DNA from: Chthoniobacteraceae bacterium
GTDB lineage: Bacteria > Verrucomicrobiota > Verrucomicrobiia > Chthoniobacterales > Chthoniobacteraceae
Direction of reading: 5' to 3'
Length of the DNA: 64,000 nt
NCBI GenBank assembly: GCA_947449735.1
Contig: CANFTB010000012.1
Coordinates: forward strand, 33,072 to 97,071
Every line of letters begins with the position of its first letter. Position 1 is the first letter of the stretch. The notes beneath the pieces were generated by a model. It worked only from the letters and a program-made list of their open reading frames with translations. It was not told where the DNA came from and did no database searches. Of the stretch, positions 24,273-33,918 are shown in pieces. The position numbers and the translations under genes are program-made.

Positions 24273-26909
24273 ATGAAGCTTTTACGCATACTCCCCTTTT
24301 TTCTGAGCGCATTCCTGGCGACCGCCTCCGCTGCGGAGCCACCCAGTGCGCGGCTGGAGGAAAAGCAGCGTCACTTTCTCAAAAGCTACTGCACGGAGTG
24401 CCACGACGCCGAGAAGCAGAAGGGCAAGCTGCGACTCGACGACATCTCCTTTGCGCTGGACTCCGTGGAGCACGCGGACCGCTGGCAGAAGATTCTCAAC
24501 CAGGTCAACTCCGGCGAAATGCCTCCGGAAGACTCCCTCCAGCCCGCCCCCGGGGCGAAGACGGATTTTCTCGAAGCCCTTTCCCAGACGCTGGTCGCCG
24601 CCCGCCGGACCCTCGGCGATTCCGGAGGAAAATCCGTCGTGCGCAGACTAAACCGGCGCGAATACGCGAACACCCTCCGTGATTTGCTCGGAATCGAGGT
24701 CGACGCCAGCGAGCTCCCGGCGGACGGCGGCGCGGGCACCTTCGACACCGTCGGAGCCTCCCTGTTCATGTCGGGCGACCAGGTGGAACAGTACCTGGCT
24801 CTGGGGCGGCGCGCTCTTGACGACGCCTTCGCCCGGAACGCGGCCCGCGACAAACCTTTCAAGATCCACACCGAACTGGAGCGCGTGGCGGACATCCAGC
24901 TGCACAACGCTGCGAAGGTGCTTACGAAAAAGGTCGAGCCTTACCAACAATGGACCGCCGCCGTGGACGCCGCCGCCGCCTCGACAGAGAATGCGCCGAA
25001 GGCCGCTGAGATCCGCGCGCTCGACGAGGTGAAAAAGGACGCCCGCCGGTTTTACCGCCACTGGTCCGAACTCAAGGACGCGCCGCCTCCGACCGACTTC
25101 GGGTTCAAGGACGCGGCGGAGGGCGAGGGCGTGAAGGAGCACTTTGAGGACGAGACCGGCAACATCGCCAAGTACTTTGAACTGCCGCACTCCGACAAAG
25201 GCTCCTACCTGTTCGTGTTCATCCTCCGTCCGCAGGAAAGCCTGACCGCGCCGAACGACTGGCCTCCGGGCGAATACATTCTCCGGGTGCGAATGGCCGC
25301 ACTCGAGGACACCCCGGTCAAACGGCACTTCATCGAAGTCGGGCACCCCACCCAGCCCGGTGCGTTTGACATCCTCAGCACGCACCACGTCACCGGCTCC
25401 ATCTCACAGCCACAGACCATCGAGATCCCCGTCACGCTCACCAGCACAGGCAGCCGGACCTTTGCCGTCCGGGAAAAGCGTCTGAACTCAAGGGAGCACG
25501 AGGTGGCGATCGCCGTGCTCTACCGCAACAAGCACAAGACGTGGTATCCGCCCGCGATGTGGATCGACTGGATGGAGCTGGAGAAAGCCCCTTTCCAGAA
25601 GACTCCGGCCAAACAGGTTCCCGAACTTTTCGCCGACAGAGACGCCGCTGCTTCAGAGCAGGCGCACGCCCGGCAGATCATCGAGCGGTTCGCGACCCGC
25701 GCCTTTCGCCACTCCGCTCCGGAGGCCGCGTTCATTGACAGCCTCTCGGAGCGCTTTGCTCGGCTGCGGGCCGGGGGCGGCTCCTTTGAAGACTCGCTCA
25801 AGGAATCGCTCAGCGTCGTGCTCGCCTCGCCGGGGTTCCTGTACCTCAGCGAACCCAGCGCGCCCGACAAGCCCCGGCAGATCACAGACCCGGAACTCGC
25901 CACGCGGCTCTCCTACTTTCTCTGGAGCGCCCCGCCCGACGAGGCACTTCTCGAAGCCGGGCGAACCGGCACTCTCCATTCGCCGGAGGTCCTTGCGAGT
26001 CAGGTCGACCGGATGGTGGCCAGCCCGAGGTCGAGGGAGTTTGTGCACGGTTTTGTGCACCAGTGGCTCGGCCTGGACCGGCTGGACTTCTTTCGGTTCA
26101 ACGCCCGCCTGTTTCCTGAGTTCGACGACAGCATGAAGATGGCCGCGCGCAACGAGGTCTTCGAGACCTTCGCGCACCTGCTGCGCAGCGGCGGCAGTCT
26201 GTCGCGGCTTTTGAAAAGCGACCGCGTTGTGATCAACGGACTTCTGGCAAACTTCTACGGCATCGACGGGATCTCCGGGGACGCGTTCCGGCCGGTGTCG
26301 CTGCCTGCGGATTCGCCGCGCGGAGGCCTGCTCGGCATGTCCGCGATCATGGCCATGGGAGGCAACGGGGAACGCACGAGTCCGGTCGAGCGCGGGGCCT
26401 GGGTGCTGCGCAAACTGCTGCACGATCCGCCGCCCCCGGCGCCGCCGAACGTCCCCCAGCTCAGCCGCCTCGGGACGCAGCCGCTGAGCCCGCGCGAACG
26501 CGTTCTCACACATCAGGAGGAAGCCCAGTGTCTCCAGTGCCACCGCAAGATCGACCCCATCGGTTTCGGGTTGGAAAACTTCAACGCCATCGGCCAGTGG
26601 CGCACCACCGAGCTTTACAACAAGGGTAAAGGTGGCCTCAAGGAGTGGCCCGTCGACGCGAGCGGCGCCCTGTACAAGGGCCCGAAATTTGACGACTACT
26701 TCACCCTCCGCGAGATCCTCGCCGACAAAAAGGAGGCCTTCGCGCGCGGATTCGCCGAGGCGCTTTTAGAATATGCGCTGGGCCGGCCGCTCAGCTTCAC
26801 TGACGGAGACGCCGTGGCCGAGATCGTCAGCGAGGCCGGAAAAAAGGACTTCGCGGTCGCGGAGTTTGTACGGGCCCTGGTGTGCAGCCGTGTGTTTCAG
26901 CTCAAGTAG
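24273..26909 (+). CDS. DUF1592/DUF1588/DUF1587/DUF1585-type cytochrome-like protein (PVC family)
   Basis: CTECHDAEKQKGKLRLDD; VRRLNRREYANTLRDLLGIEVDASELPADGGAGTFD; ERTSPVERGAWVLRKLL; CLQCHRKIDPIGFGLENFNAIGQWRT. Confidence 0.9.
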   Translation: MKLLRILPFFLSAFLATASAAEPPSARLEEKQRHFLKSYCTECHDAEKQKGKLRLDDISFALDSVEHADRWQKILNQVNSGEMPPEDSLQPAPGAKTDFLEALSQTLVAARRTLGDSGGKSVVRRLNRREYANTLRDLLGIEVDASELPADGGAGTFDTVGASLFMSGDQVEQYLALGRRALDDAFARNAARDKPFKIHTELERVADIQLHNAAKVLTKKVEPYQQWTAAVDAAAASTENAPKAAEIRALDEVKKDARRFYRHWSELKDAPPPTDFGFKDAAEGEGVKEHFEDETGNIAKYFELPHSDKGSYLFVFILRPQESLTAPNDWPPGEYILRVRMAALEDTPVKRHFIEVGHPTQPGAFDILSTHHVTGSISQPQTIEIPVTLTSTGSRTFAVREKRLNSREHEVAIAVLYRNKHKTWYPPAMWIDWMELEKAPFQKTPAKQVPELFADRDAAASEQAHARQIIERFATRAFRHSAPEAAFIDSLSERFARLRAGGGSFEDSLKESLSVVLASPGFLYLSEPSAPDKPRQITDPELATRLSYFLWSAPPDEALLEAGRTGTLHSPEVLASQVDRMVASPRSREFVHGFVHQWLGLDRLDFFRFNARLFPEFDDSMKMAARNEVFETFAHLLRSGGSLSRLLKSDRVVINGLLANFYGIDGISGDAFRPVSLPADSPRGGLLGMSAIMAMGGNGERTSPVERGAWVLRKLLHDPPPPAPPNVPQLSRLGTQPLSPRERVLTHQEEAQCLQCHRKIDPIGFGLENFNAIGQWRTTELYNKGKGGLKEWPVDASGALYKGPKFDDYFTLREILADKKEAFARGFAEALLEYALGRPLSFTDGDAVAEIVSEAGKKDFAVAEFVRALVCSRVFQLK

Positions 26910-27004
26910 CCAGGCGGGTTTGGCCGGGACACACCGAGGCAATCCATGATGGCCAAAGCACGGCCGAGCCGTACGAGATCCCGCATTTCAGGCGCCAGAC
27001 AATC

Positions 27005-28189
27005 CTACCCGCCTTCGCTGAGCCTCTTCTTCGGCGCGTCATGCAGCAGCGCATGCGCCTCCGCCAGCACCTCGCCGATTCGCTCCACCAACGGGTGGCC
27101 CCCAAGCTTCCGCCGGATCGCCGCCGCGTCCGCCCCCCCGGCGTTGGACCCTGGAAACCAGTGCCCCGCGTTCCCCATCAGATTGTAACGCATCTTACCC
27201 CACTTCACCAGATCCAGCCCCTTTGCGTAGGTCCACAGACGCAGCACTTCCTGCAAGTTCACCTCCCCGGGCACCTCCACGTAAGGAGGCAAGTCGCGGC
27301 TCCACGCCGCGCACCATTCCGCTCCGAGCGCCTCCCGCATCGCTTCCCGCAGGCGCGTCTCAATCGGGGCCACAACCTCCGCCGCCCTGTCGTAGAACTC
27401 GAGCGACTTCACATGCTCGTCAAAGTCGGTCGGCCGCGCCGCCCCCACGGAAAGCGTGTGCACCTCCGGCCGCGCCAGGCACCACAAATTATTGAAGGCG
27501 ATCGGCGACAGGGGCGCGCACAGGTCCACCATCTTCTGCGGCGGCTCGTACAACATCCCCCCTTTATCGTTGGGACTGATGATGAAGACCCCCATGTCCC
27601 GCGCCGTCGCCGCCTGAACCGAAGACCAGGTCCACTCGTTTACGAAGTACCAGTGCAGGTTCACGTAGTCGAATCCGTCCGTCTCGATCGCCTTGAGAAT
27701 CAGATCGTTCGTCGCGTGCGTGCTGAACCCGACGTGCCGGCACAGCCCCTCCGCCTGCAACCGCCGCGCCATTTCCAAACAGCCCCCCTTGCGCACCGCC
27801 CACTCCAAACCCTCCGCATTGTTGACCCCGTGCAGGGACAACAATTCCACGTGCCCGAGGCGCAGGTTCGACAGCGAACGCTCGAACGTCCTCCGAAACT
27901 CCCCCGGATCCGCCATCGGTTCCACCTTGGTTTGCACGATCATCTTTTCCCTCGGCAGCTTCGGCAAAATCCATCCCAGCTGCATTTCGCTCGAGCCGTA
28001 CCCCCGCGCCGTCTCGATGTGGTTGATCCCCAAATCCAGAGCGCGCAGGACTGTGGCCTCCAGGTTGCGCTGGACCGATTCCTCCACTTTTTCCGCGGGA
28101 ACATCGTCCCAGCTCTGCTGAAAACGCATCCCGCCGCAGGAAAAGACGGGAATCTGCAATTCGGTTTTTCCAAAGCGCCTGTACTTCAT
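27005..28189 (-). CDS. Aldo/keto reductase
   Basis: MKYRRFGKTELQIPVFSCGGMRFQQSW, DLGINHIETARGYGSSEMQLG, VELLSLHGVNN. Confidence 0.9.
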   Translation of the reverse strand: MKYRRFGKTELQIPVFSCGGMRFQQSWDDVPAEKVEESVQRNLEATVLRALDLGINHIETARGYGSSEMQLGWILPKLPREKMIVQTKVEPMADPGEFRRTFERSLSNLRLGHVELLSLHGVNNAEGLEWAVRKGGCLEMARRLQAEGLCRHVGFSTHATNDLILKAIETDGFDYVNLHWYFVNEWTWSSVQAATARDMGVFIISPNDKGGMLYEPPQKMVDLCAPLSPIAFNNLWCLARPEVHTLSVGAARPTDFDEHVKSLEFYDRAAEVVAPIETRLREAMREALGAEWCAAWSRDLPPYVEVPGEVNLQEVLRLWTYAKGLDLVKWGKMRYNLMGNAGHWFPGSNAGGADAAAIRRKLGGHPLVERIGEVLAEAHALLHDAPKKRLSEGG

Positions 28190-28253
28190 ATCGGCCTATT
28201 GTGAAGCTTGCGCCGCCTGTGGCAACGCTCTTTCCCTCCCACCCTCTTCAGTC

Positions 28254-28718
28254 ATGATACTCCCCATGAGCCCGGCCGAACGCCAAGATCAACTCGCCCA
28301 GGAGCTCCTCCGGATCGAGGACCCCCAGGAACGCCTCGCCTACGTCCAGGACCGCGCCAAACGGCCCTCCCCTCTCCCTCCCGAAAATCGCACCGACGCC
28401 TTCCGCATCCAAGGCTGCGTCACCCGCGTCTGGCTCGCCCCCACCCTAGAGAACGGACGCTGTATTTTCCCCGTCGACTCCGAGTCCCTCATGGTCCGGG
28501 GCCTGGCACTGCTCCTCTCCGGGGTCTATTCCGGCTGCACCCCGGAGGAGGTTCTCGCCTTTGAAACCAACATTTTGGAGGTGGTGAAGCTCGGCCACCG
28601 TATCTCCCCCACGCGCCTGCACGGCCTCGCTCAGCTGCGCCTAGCCATGCAGCAATTCGCGTCGCAACACCGGCAACCCGCTTTCTCCGCCGGCTGCACC
28701 TCCTCCCCGGAGCCATGA
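28254..28718 (+). CDS. sufE: SufE family Fe-S assembly protein
   Basis: RTDAFRIQGCVTRVWLAPTLENGRCIF, SGVYSGCTPEEVLAF, LGHRISPTRLHGLAQLRLAM. Confidence 0.85.
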   Translation: MILPMSPAERQDQLAQELLRIEDPQERLAYVQDRAKRPSPLPPENRTDAFRIQGCVTRVWLAPTLENGRCIFPVDSESLMVRGLALLLSGVYSGCTPEEVLAFETNILEVVKLGHRISPTRLHGLAQLRLAMQQFASQHRQPAFSAGCTSSPEP

Positions 28719-29551
28719 TCCTCAGCGACGCCCACTGCCACCTGCAGGACCCGCGCCTCGCCGGCCTCGTCGAATCCCTGCTCGAAACCTGCCGCAAGCA
28801 CTGCATACGCCGATGGATGGTCAACGCCACCCGCGAGTCCGACTGGGAAACCGTGGCCGCCTTGGTTTCGCGGCATCCTGGCGTTTTTGGATCCTTCGGC
28901 CTGCACCCCTGGTGGCAAAAGGAAAGAAGCCCCCATTGGCAGCAGGCGCTCCACGCGCGGCTTACCAGCCATCCGGAGGCAGCCATCGGAGAAACCGGAC
29001 TGGACCGCTGGATGCCCTACCCCGATCTGGAGGACCAGCAGCGCGTCCTCGAAGTCCACCTCGAACTGAGCCGCGCCCTGGACCGACCCGTGACACTCCA
29101 CTGCCTGAGAGCCTGGCCGGAGCTGACCGCCTGCGTGAAACGCTGTCCCCCGTCGGCACGCGGCTTTCTCCTGCACAGTTACGCGGGCCCGGCCACGGAT
29201 ATCAGCCGCTGGGCTGGCGCCGGAGCGTACTTTTCCTTTTCACCCGCCTTTCTGGCTCCCCGCAAAAGTGGCATTCGCGAAGCGTTCAAAACGGTTCCAC
29301 TGGAACGCCTGCTGCTTGAAACCGACGCCCCTGACATGGCGCCCCCGTCGGAACTCGCCCTCGAAAACATCCCGGCGAAGGTCCCTGCAAAAAGCGGAGA
29401 AAAGACACTGAATCACCCGGTGAACCTGCGCCTGTGCTTCGCAGTAATGGCGGCAGACCGCGGCCTTTCCGAAACGCAACTCGCGGGGCAGCTGGAGTCC
29501 AACGCCCGCCGTCTTTTTGGATGGCCCGAATCCCCAACGCCATGCGACTGA
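28715..29551 (+). CDS. TatD family hydrolase
   Basis: SDAHCHLQDPRLAG, GLHPWW, AIGETGLDRW, LLLETDAPDMAP; ATGA overlap with sufE. Confidence 0.9.
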   Translation: MILSDAHCHLQDPRLAGLVESLLETCRKHCIRRWMVNATRESDWETVAALVSRHPGVFGSFGLHPWWQKERSPHWQQALHARLTSHPEAAIGETGLDRWMPYPDLEDQQRVLEVHLELSRALDRPVTLHCLRAWPELTACVKRCPPSARGFLLHSYAGPATDISRWAGAGAYFSFSPAFLAPRKSGIREAFKTVPLERLLLETDAPDMAPPSELALENIPAKVPAKSGEKTLNHPVNLRLCFAVMAADRGLSETQLAGQLESNARRLFGWPESPTPCD

Positions 29552-30201
29552 ACCTTCGCCTCCTTCTATTCCTGCTGCTGGCGCCGGCACTCCGCTCCCA
29601 AGCCGAACTCGAATGGGAGACGGTTTCCGCCGAGCTCACGGTGCCGGCCTCTGGGCAGGTCCGCCATTCCTTTCGGTTCAAAAACACGGGCATGGAAACC
29701 GTCCACATCGAAAGCGCCAAAAGCTCCTGTTCCTGCGTCGTGGTGGAGCTCGGTGCGCTTAGCATCGCGCCGGGGCAAAGCGGCGAGCTAGTGGCGGTTT
29801 CCAAACCTGCGCCCGCCTCGCCCCCCGGCAGCGAACGCGGAGCCAGAATCGAAGTGACGACAGCCGAAGCGCCGATCAGGCCGTACTTGCTCAGGATCAA
29901 ACTGCGCACTGCCCGGGAGGCGGGCCTTGAACCGGCGGTATTGTGGTGGAAAGCCGGAGGCGCCGCCCCGGCAAAAGAGACGCAGGTGCAAGTACCCACG
30001 GGGGCGGCGGTGCGCCTCAGCGAGGAGGCGCTCCTGCGCACGGAGGTGGAGTGCGTGCTCGCCGAAACGAAGGACGGGAGGGCCGTGCTTTCGGTGCGTC
30101 CGCGTTCGACCCGCCAGCGGCTGGACCTGCGCTTGCCGGTGGAGTTCACCACACCGGGAGGCGTCCCGGAGCGGCGCACGCTTTTCATCCGGGTGGAGTG
30201 A
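29542..30201 (+). CDS. DUF1573 domain-containing exported protein
   Basis: VRHSFRFKNTGMETVHIESAKSSCSCVVVEL...IAPGQSGEL pattern. Confidence 0.8.
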   Translation: MRLNLRLLLFLLLAPALRSQAELEWETVSAELTVPASGQVRHSFRFKNTGMETVHIESAKSSCSCVVVELGALSIAPGQSGELVAVSKPAPASPPGSERGARIEVTTAEAPIRPYLLRIKLRTAREAGLEPAVLWWKAGGAAPAKETQVQVPTGAAVRLSEEALLRTEVECVLAETKDGRAVLSVRPRSTRQRLDLRLPVEFTTPGGVPERRTLFIRVE

Positions 30202-30311
30202 GGGGCGGCCTTGGAATGGAATCAACCGGGTGGAGGCTCGGCCTCTTGGCACTTCAAATCACCTGCACCAGAGTCCACAGTGCCGCACGCCGGGTTTTCG
30301 AAGATTACTGA

Positions 30312-32888
30312 TTAGGAGCCCACTTTGCGCACCAGTCGAAATCCTCGGCTATTATCGCTGTAGTTGCTTCCCTCATAGGGCGATCCCCATTTGGAAGCAA
30401 CCAGGCAAAACTGCTTCGCCTTGTTCCAGCCACCGCCGCGGACAATGGGACATTGGGCGGTTATTTTGCCTTTCGCGTTTCTTTCGATTCGCTCTTCCCA
30501 CATCCATTCAAAAACGTTTCCCCCGAGATCGTAAAAGCCCAGTGCATTCGGTTTGAATGAACCGACGGGAGCCGTTCCGAAGACACCATCCCCGCCGATC
30601 ATTTGTGGATCCAGGGATCCATCGGTGCCTACTGCGTAATTCCCGTCGTCCCAGTTTGGGGGATAGTAAGCACCCCACATGTACTCGGAATCGCCGACGG
30701 CGGCCTCCCACTCCGCATCTGTGGGCATCCGCCATTGCTTTCCCGTCTTTGTGCTCAGCCACGCGCAAAACTCCTTTGCCTGCTGCCAACTTACATGAAC
30801 CAGAGGGTGCTCATCGTTTTGTACAAAGTCCGCGGCACCCTGCTTCCAACTTCCCGGCTGCTGCCATTCGGGAAGCCCGGCGGCACGAGTATACAACTTC
30901 CATTCGCCGACCGTGAATTCGGTTTTACTCATCAAAACTTCCGTTCCGGGCACCGGCAGCAACTTTTCCTCCAGGCGCTTCACCAATCCGGGGACGACGC
31001 TCAAATCCTCAGCGCGAAATCCTTTCTGGCTCTTCCAAAATCCTCCCATCTCCCTGCCGACCACCATCGCTTCATACTGTCTTCCTTGAGCGTTCAAAGC
31101 TTCAAACAACGCTCCACGCGCCTTCATCTCGCCCTGTTCCTTGATGAGTAACAGCAGCCGTTCTGTAAGAGTGAGATTTTCCTGCGTCGCCCCGTCCTGA
31201 CCTGAGCGCAAAGCATCCTTATACTCCGCAACAGCCTCCGGCCAGCGCATCAGCACCTGCAGCACGTTTCCTCTCAGGGCGCGATACTCGGAGTTCTCCG
31301 GCTGAAGGTCCGCCGCAAATGTGACCGCTTTCAGCGCGTCCTCGAATTGTCCGTCGTGGAGAGCGTCCTTGGCGCGCATCGCAAACGTGGGCGCCGTATC
31401 TCGCAAACGCTGCAAAGCTTCGCTGGCCTCTCTCCCCTTCTGCAAAACCCGCGCGGTGAAGCCGCTCACCACCACCAGCATGGCGGCCGACGCCCCAGCC
31501 AGACCCCTGTTACGTCCTACCCACAGCTTCACTCGCTTCCACGCACTGGCGTCCTCCGCGCTCGTTGCAAACCCGTTCTGGTACGCCTCAATGTCCGCCG
31601 CAAACGCTTCCACGCTCGGGTAGCGATGATTGCGATGCGTCGACATCGCCTTCAACGTCACAGCCTCCAATGCCTCAGGCACCTCCACGCCCATCGCCGC
31701 CGGACTGCCGACTGCCACATCTGCCTTCCCTCCCCGCTTGGTCGCCATCGAACTGATCTCGCCCTTCTTCACTTTCGTTAGCACCTCGTTCAGGGTCTTC
31801 CCGTCCACAGGAGGGCGCAGCGTCAGGATCGCGTACAGAATCCCGCCCAACGAATAGATATCCGAACGCGCGTCCAGTTCCGCCACCATGCCCTCCGCCT
31901 GTTCGGGCGACATGTACTGCGGCGTCCCCATGACCTCCCCCTCCATCGTCATCCCATAGTCGCCCGTGTCCTTCGCGCTAGCGTTCCTCTCTCCGACTGT
32001 CTCTTCACCCCCCAGAACCTTGGCCAAGCCCCAATCCATCACGAGTACCTCGCCATATTCCCCCACCATGATGTTTTCCGGTTTCAGGTCCCGGTGTAGC
32101 ACACCCTTGGCGTGTGCAAACGCCATCGCATCGCACACCTTGCGGAAAATGGTAAGCAGTGCCGCCCGCGGATACTCCTTCACCGCCGCCGCTTCTCCAT
32201 CCCGGACCGCGTTGAGCACCGCCTGAAGCGTTCGCCCCTTCACAAGTTTCATCGAGTAAAACGGGCGGCCCTCCGAATCCATCCCTATGGCGTGAATCGG
32301 CACAATGTTCGGGTGAGCCAAATGTGCAAGCACCTTTGCTTCCTTGGAAAAGCGCGGATCTTCGCCTCCCTCGCTGATGCTGCTGACCTTCACCGCAACC
32401 TGACGCTCCAACTGCGGATCCTCGCCACAGTAAATCTGTCCCATCCCGCCGCGCGCGATCTCACCCACCAGCTGATAATCGCTCACCGCCTTTGCCGAAC
32501 CCGCACGGGACAAAACCCCAGACTGCCCGTGCTGCCCGGGTCGGGTCGGCGTCTCCTGAGGAATCGTGACATCCGCTGGAAATCCAGCCACGCCCTCTTT
32601 CACCTCCACCACGAGGGTCACGGGTCCCACCTGCACAGACGCCGGATATTCCGCCTCCACGCGTCCCTGGATCGGATGCCCGTTCACCAGAGTCCCGCCC
32701 GCGAGATCCTCCACCTGCAAACGGTCCTCCGCAAGCCACACCCACGCATGCCGGGACGCGATCCCCGCGCCCGAAACCGTCAGCACATCGGGCGCCTGCT
32801 CCGTCCCGAGGACAAACTGCGCCTCCAGCGAGTCGGACTGGCTCAGGATTCCGCCGGGACCGTGAAGAGTGAGCGACCAAGAACTCAT
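30312..32888 (-). CDS. FHA domain - Ser/Thr protein kinase - C-terminal SUMF1/FGE-sulfatase-like domain protein
   Basis: N-terminal FHA-like segment; GEIARGGMGQIYCGED, VLHRDLKPENIMVGEYGEVLVMDWGLAK; C-terminal SWQQAKEFCAWLSTKTGKQWRMPTDAEWEAA...NALGFYDLGGNVFEWMWEE...RGFRLVRK. Confidence 0.9.
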   Translation of the reverse strand: MSSWSLTLHGPGGILSQSDSLEAQFVLGTEQAPDVLTVSGAGIASRHAWVWLAEDRLQVEDLAGGTLVNGHPIQGRVEAEYPASVQVGPVTLVVEVKEGVAGFPADVTIPQETPTRPGQHGQSGVLSRAGSAKAVSDYQLVGEIARGGMGQIYCGEDPQLERQVAVKVSSISEGGEDPRFSKEAKVLAHLAHPNIVPIHAIGMDSEGRPFYSMKLVKGRTLQAVLNAVRDGEAAAVKEYPRAALLTIFRKVCDAMAFAHAKGVLHRDLKPENIMVGEYGEVLVMDWGLAKVLGGEETVGERNASAKDTGDYGMTMEGEVMGTPQYMSPEQAEGMVAELDARSDIYSLGGILYAILTLRPPVDGKTLNEVLTKVKKGEISSMATKRGGKADVAVGSPAAMGVEVPEALEAVTLKAMSTHRNHRYPSVEAFAADIEAYQNGFATSAEDASAWKRVKLWVGRNRGLAGASAAMLVVVSGFTARVLQKGREASEALQRLRDTAPTFAMRAKDALHDGQFEDALKAVTFAADLQPENSEYRALRGNVLQVLMRWPEAVAEYKDALRSGQDGATQENLTLTERLLLLIKEQGEMKARGALFEALNAQGRQYEAMVVGREMGGFWKSQKGFRAEDLSVVPGLVKRLEEKLLPVPGTEVLMSKTEFTVGEWKLYTRAAGLPEWQQPGSWKQGAADFVQNDEHPLVHVSWQQAKEFCAWLSTKTGKQWRMPTDAEWEAAVGDSEYMWGAYYPPNWDDGNYAVGTDGSLDPQMIGGDGVFGTAPVGSFKPNALGFYDLGGNVFEWMWEERIERNAKGKITAQCPIVRGGGWNKAKQFCLVASKWGSPYEGSNYSDNSRGFRLVRKVGS

Positions 32889-33354
32889 GGCTCTATGATG
32901 TACCGCCGGCATTAGGTGATGCACAGGGAAAACGGCGGAGGCACATCAGCCACCCAGAACCGGGTCCCCCCAAAAAAAGTTACAACTGGAATTTCCTCTC
33001 AGCCTCCGAAACAACTCCAGGACGAACCGCCCGCCGCCCACACCAGAGCGGAAACTTGCTCCAAGCGGGTGGCTTATCAGTTAACCGAGAGAGGAAAGGC
33101 TCTGCGTCCCTTCCTCGTAGCAATGAGACACTGGAGACTCCGCTGGATGCAAGGCTCGCAGGCGTTGCTCGCAATGAAATGAGAAGCAGCCCGCCCGGAA
33201 ACGCTTCGAGCGCGTTCTCTCAGCCTATGGCTCAGTCTTCGAGCCCGCCCGCGCAGCCGAACCGGACACGCAGACAATCCGGAATCCAGTTTGAGCAAAC
33301 AAGCAAGGCTACCTTCCCTCAGGATTCTCCGTAACCCATTAATTTACAAAACAG

Positions 33355-33712
33355 TGGAGGCGAGGGGAGTTGAACCCCTGTCCTAAAAGCCTTTGTCACA
33401 AACGTCTACATGCTTAGCTCCGCTTTCAATTCAAGAAAGAAGCCGCCAACGGGCGGGCAACTTCTCCCCGGGCAACCACGGACGATCTCACCCTCGGCGG
33501 CGGTTACTCCCCCCTTAGGCCAGCCTACTGTCGTCGTCCCCGCGCCCAGTAGGCGTCAGCACAGGAACGAAGCCGCTTAATTAAGCAGCAAGAGCCAGAT
33601 CTTCGTAATCGTTGGCGTTTATTTTTTTGCCCAGAGATTTTAACGAGGCCCACCAGGCTTCCTCGGCATGCAATCTGCGTCTCCAACTCTTAGTCGAAAC
33701 CAGTACGCCCCC
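33355..33712 (-). ncRNA. ssrA: Transfer-messenger RNA (tmRNA)
   Basis: Acceptor stem GGGGGCG/CGCCTCC, T-arm GGGTTCAACTCCCC, 5' TACTGGTTTCGACTAAGAG, tag ORF ANDYEDLALAA* (33616-33581). Confidence 0.95.
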
Positions 33713-33756
33713 TTTTGTCTGAACCGCTCTCGCGGAACCCACCTTCGGGTAACACC

Positions 33757-33784
33757 AGTATAACACACGCCGGTGAACCGGCAA
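33757..33784 (-). promoter_or_regulatory. Candidate sigma70-type promoter for ssrA
   Basis: Minus strand TTGCCG (33784-33779), 16-nt spacer, TATACT (33762-33757), upstream of the tmRNA 5' end. Confidence 0.45.
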
Positions 33785-33918
33785 GCCGACAGGGCCGCTT
33801 TTCTTCAGCCCCTGCCGCCGCCTTTCCCATCCGATGCCGTCACCACTCACCTGATGCCGTCCAAGCCCTCACCCCGGAACCGGCGGGGCCTACCCCCGCA
33901 GATCCCGGCGGCCCCAGG

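Noticed and set aside
25653-26543. 296-aa minus ORF
   Set aside because: Antisense to the DUF1592-type gene; no recognisable motifs.
26882-28204. 440-aa + strand ORF
   Set aside because: Antisense shadow of the aldo/keto reductase (27005-28189); low-complexity R/P/H/Q composition.
33056-33334. 92-aa + ORF between the kinase gene and tmRNA
   Set aside because: No motif or clear ribosome-binding context; probably non-coding intergenic sequence.
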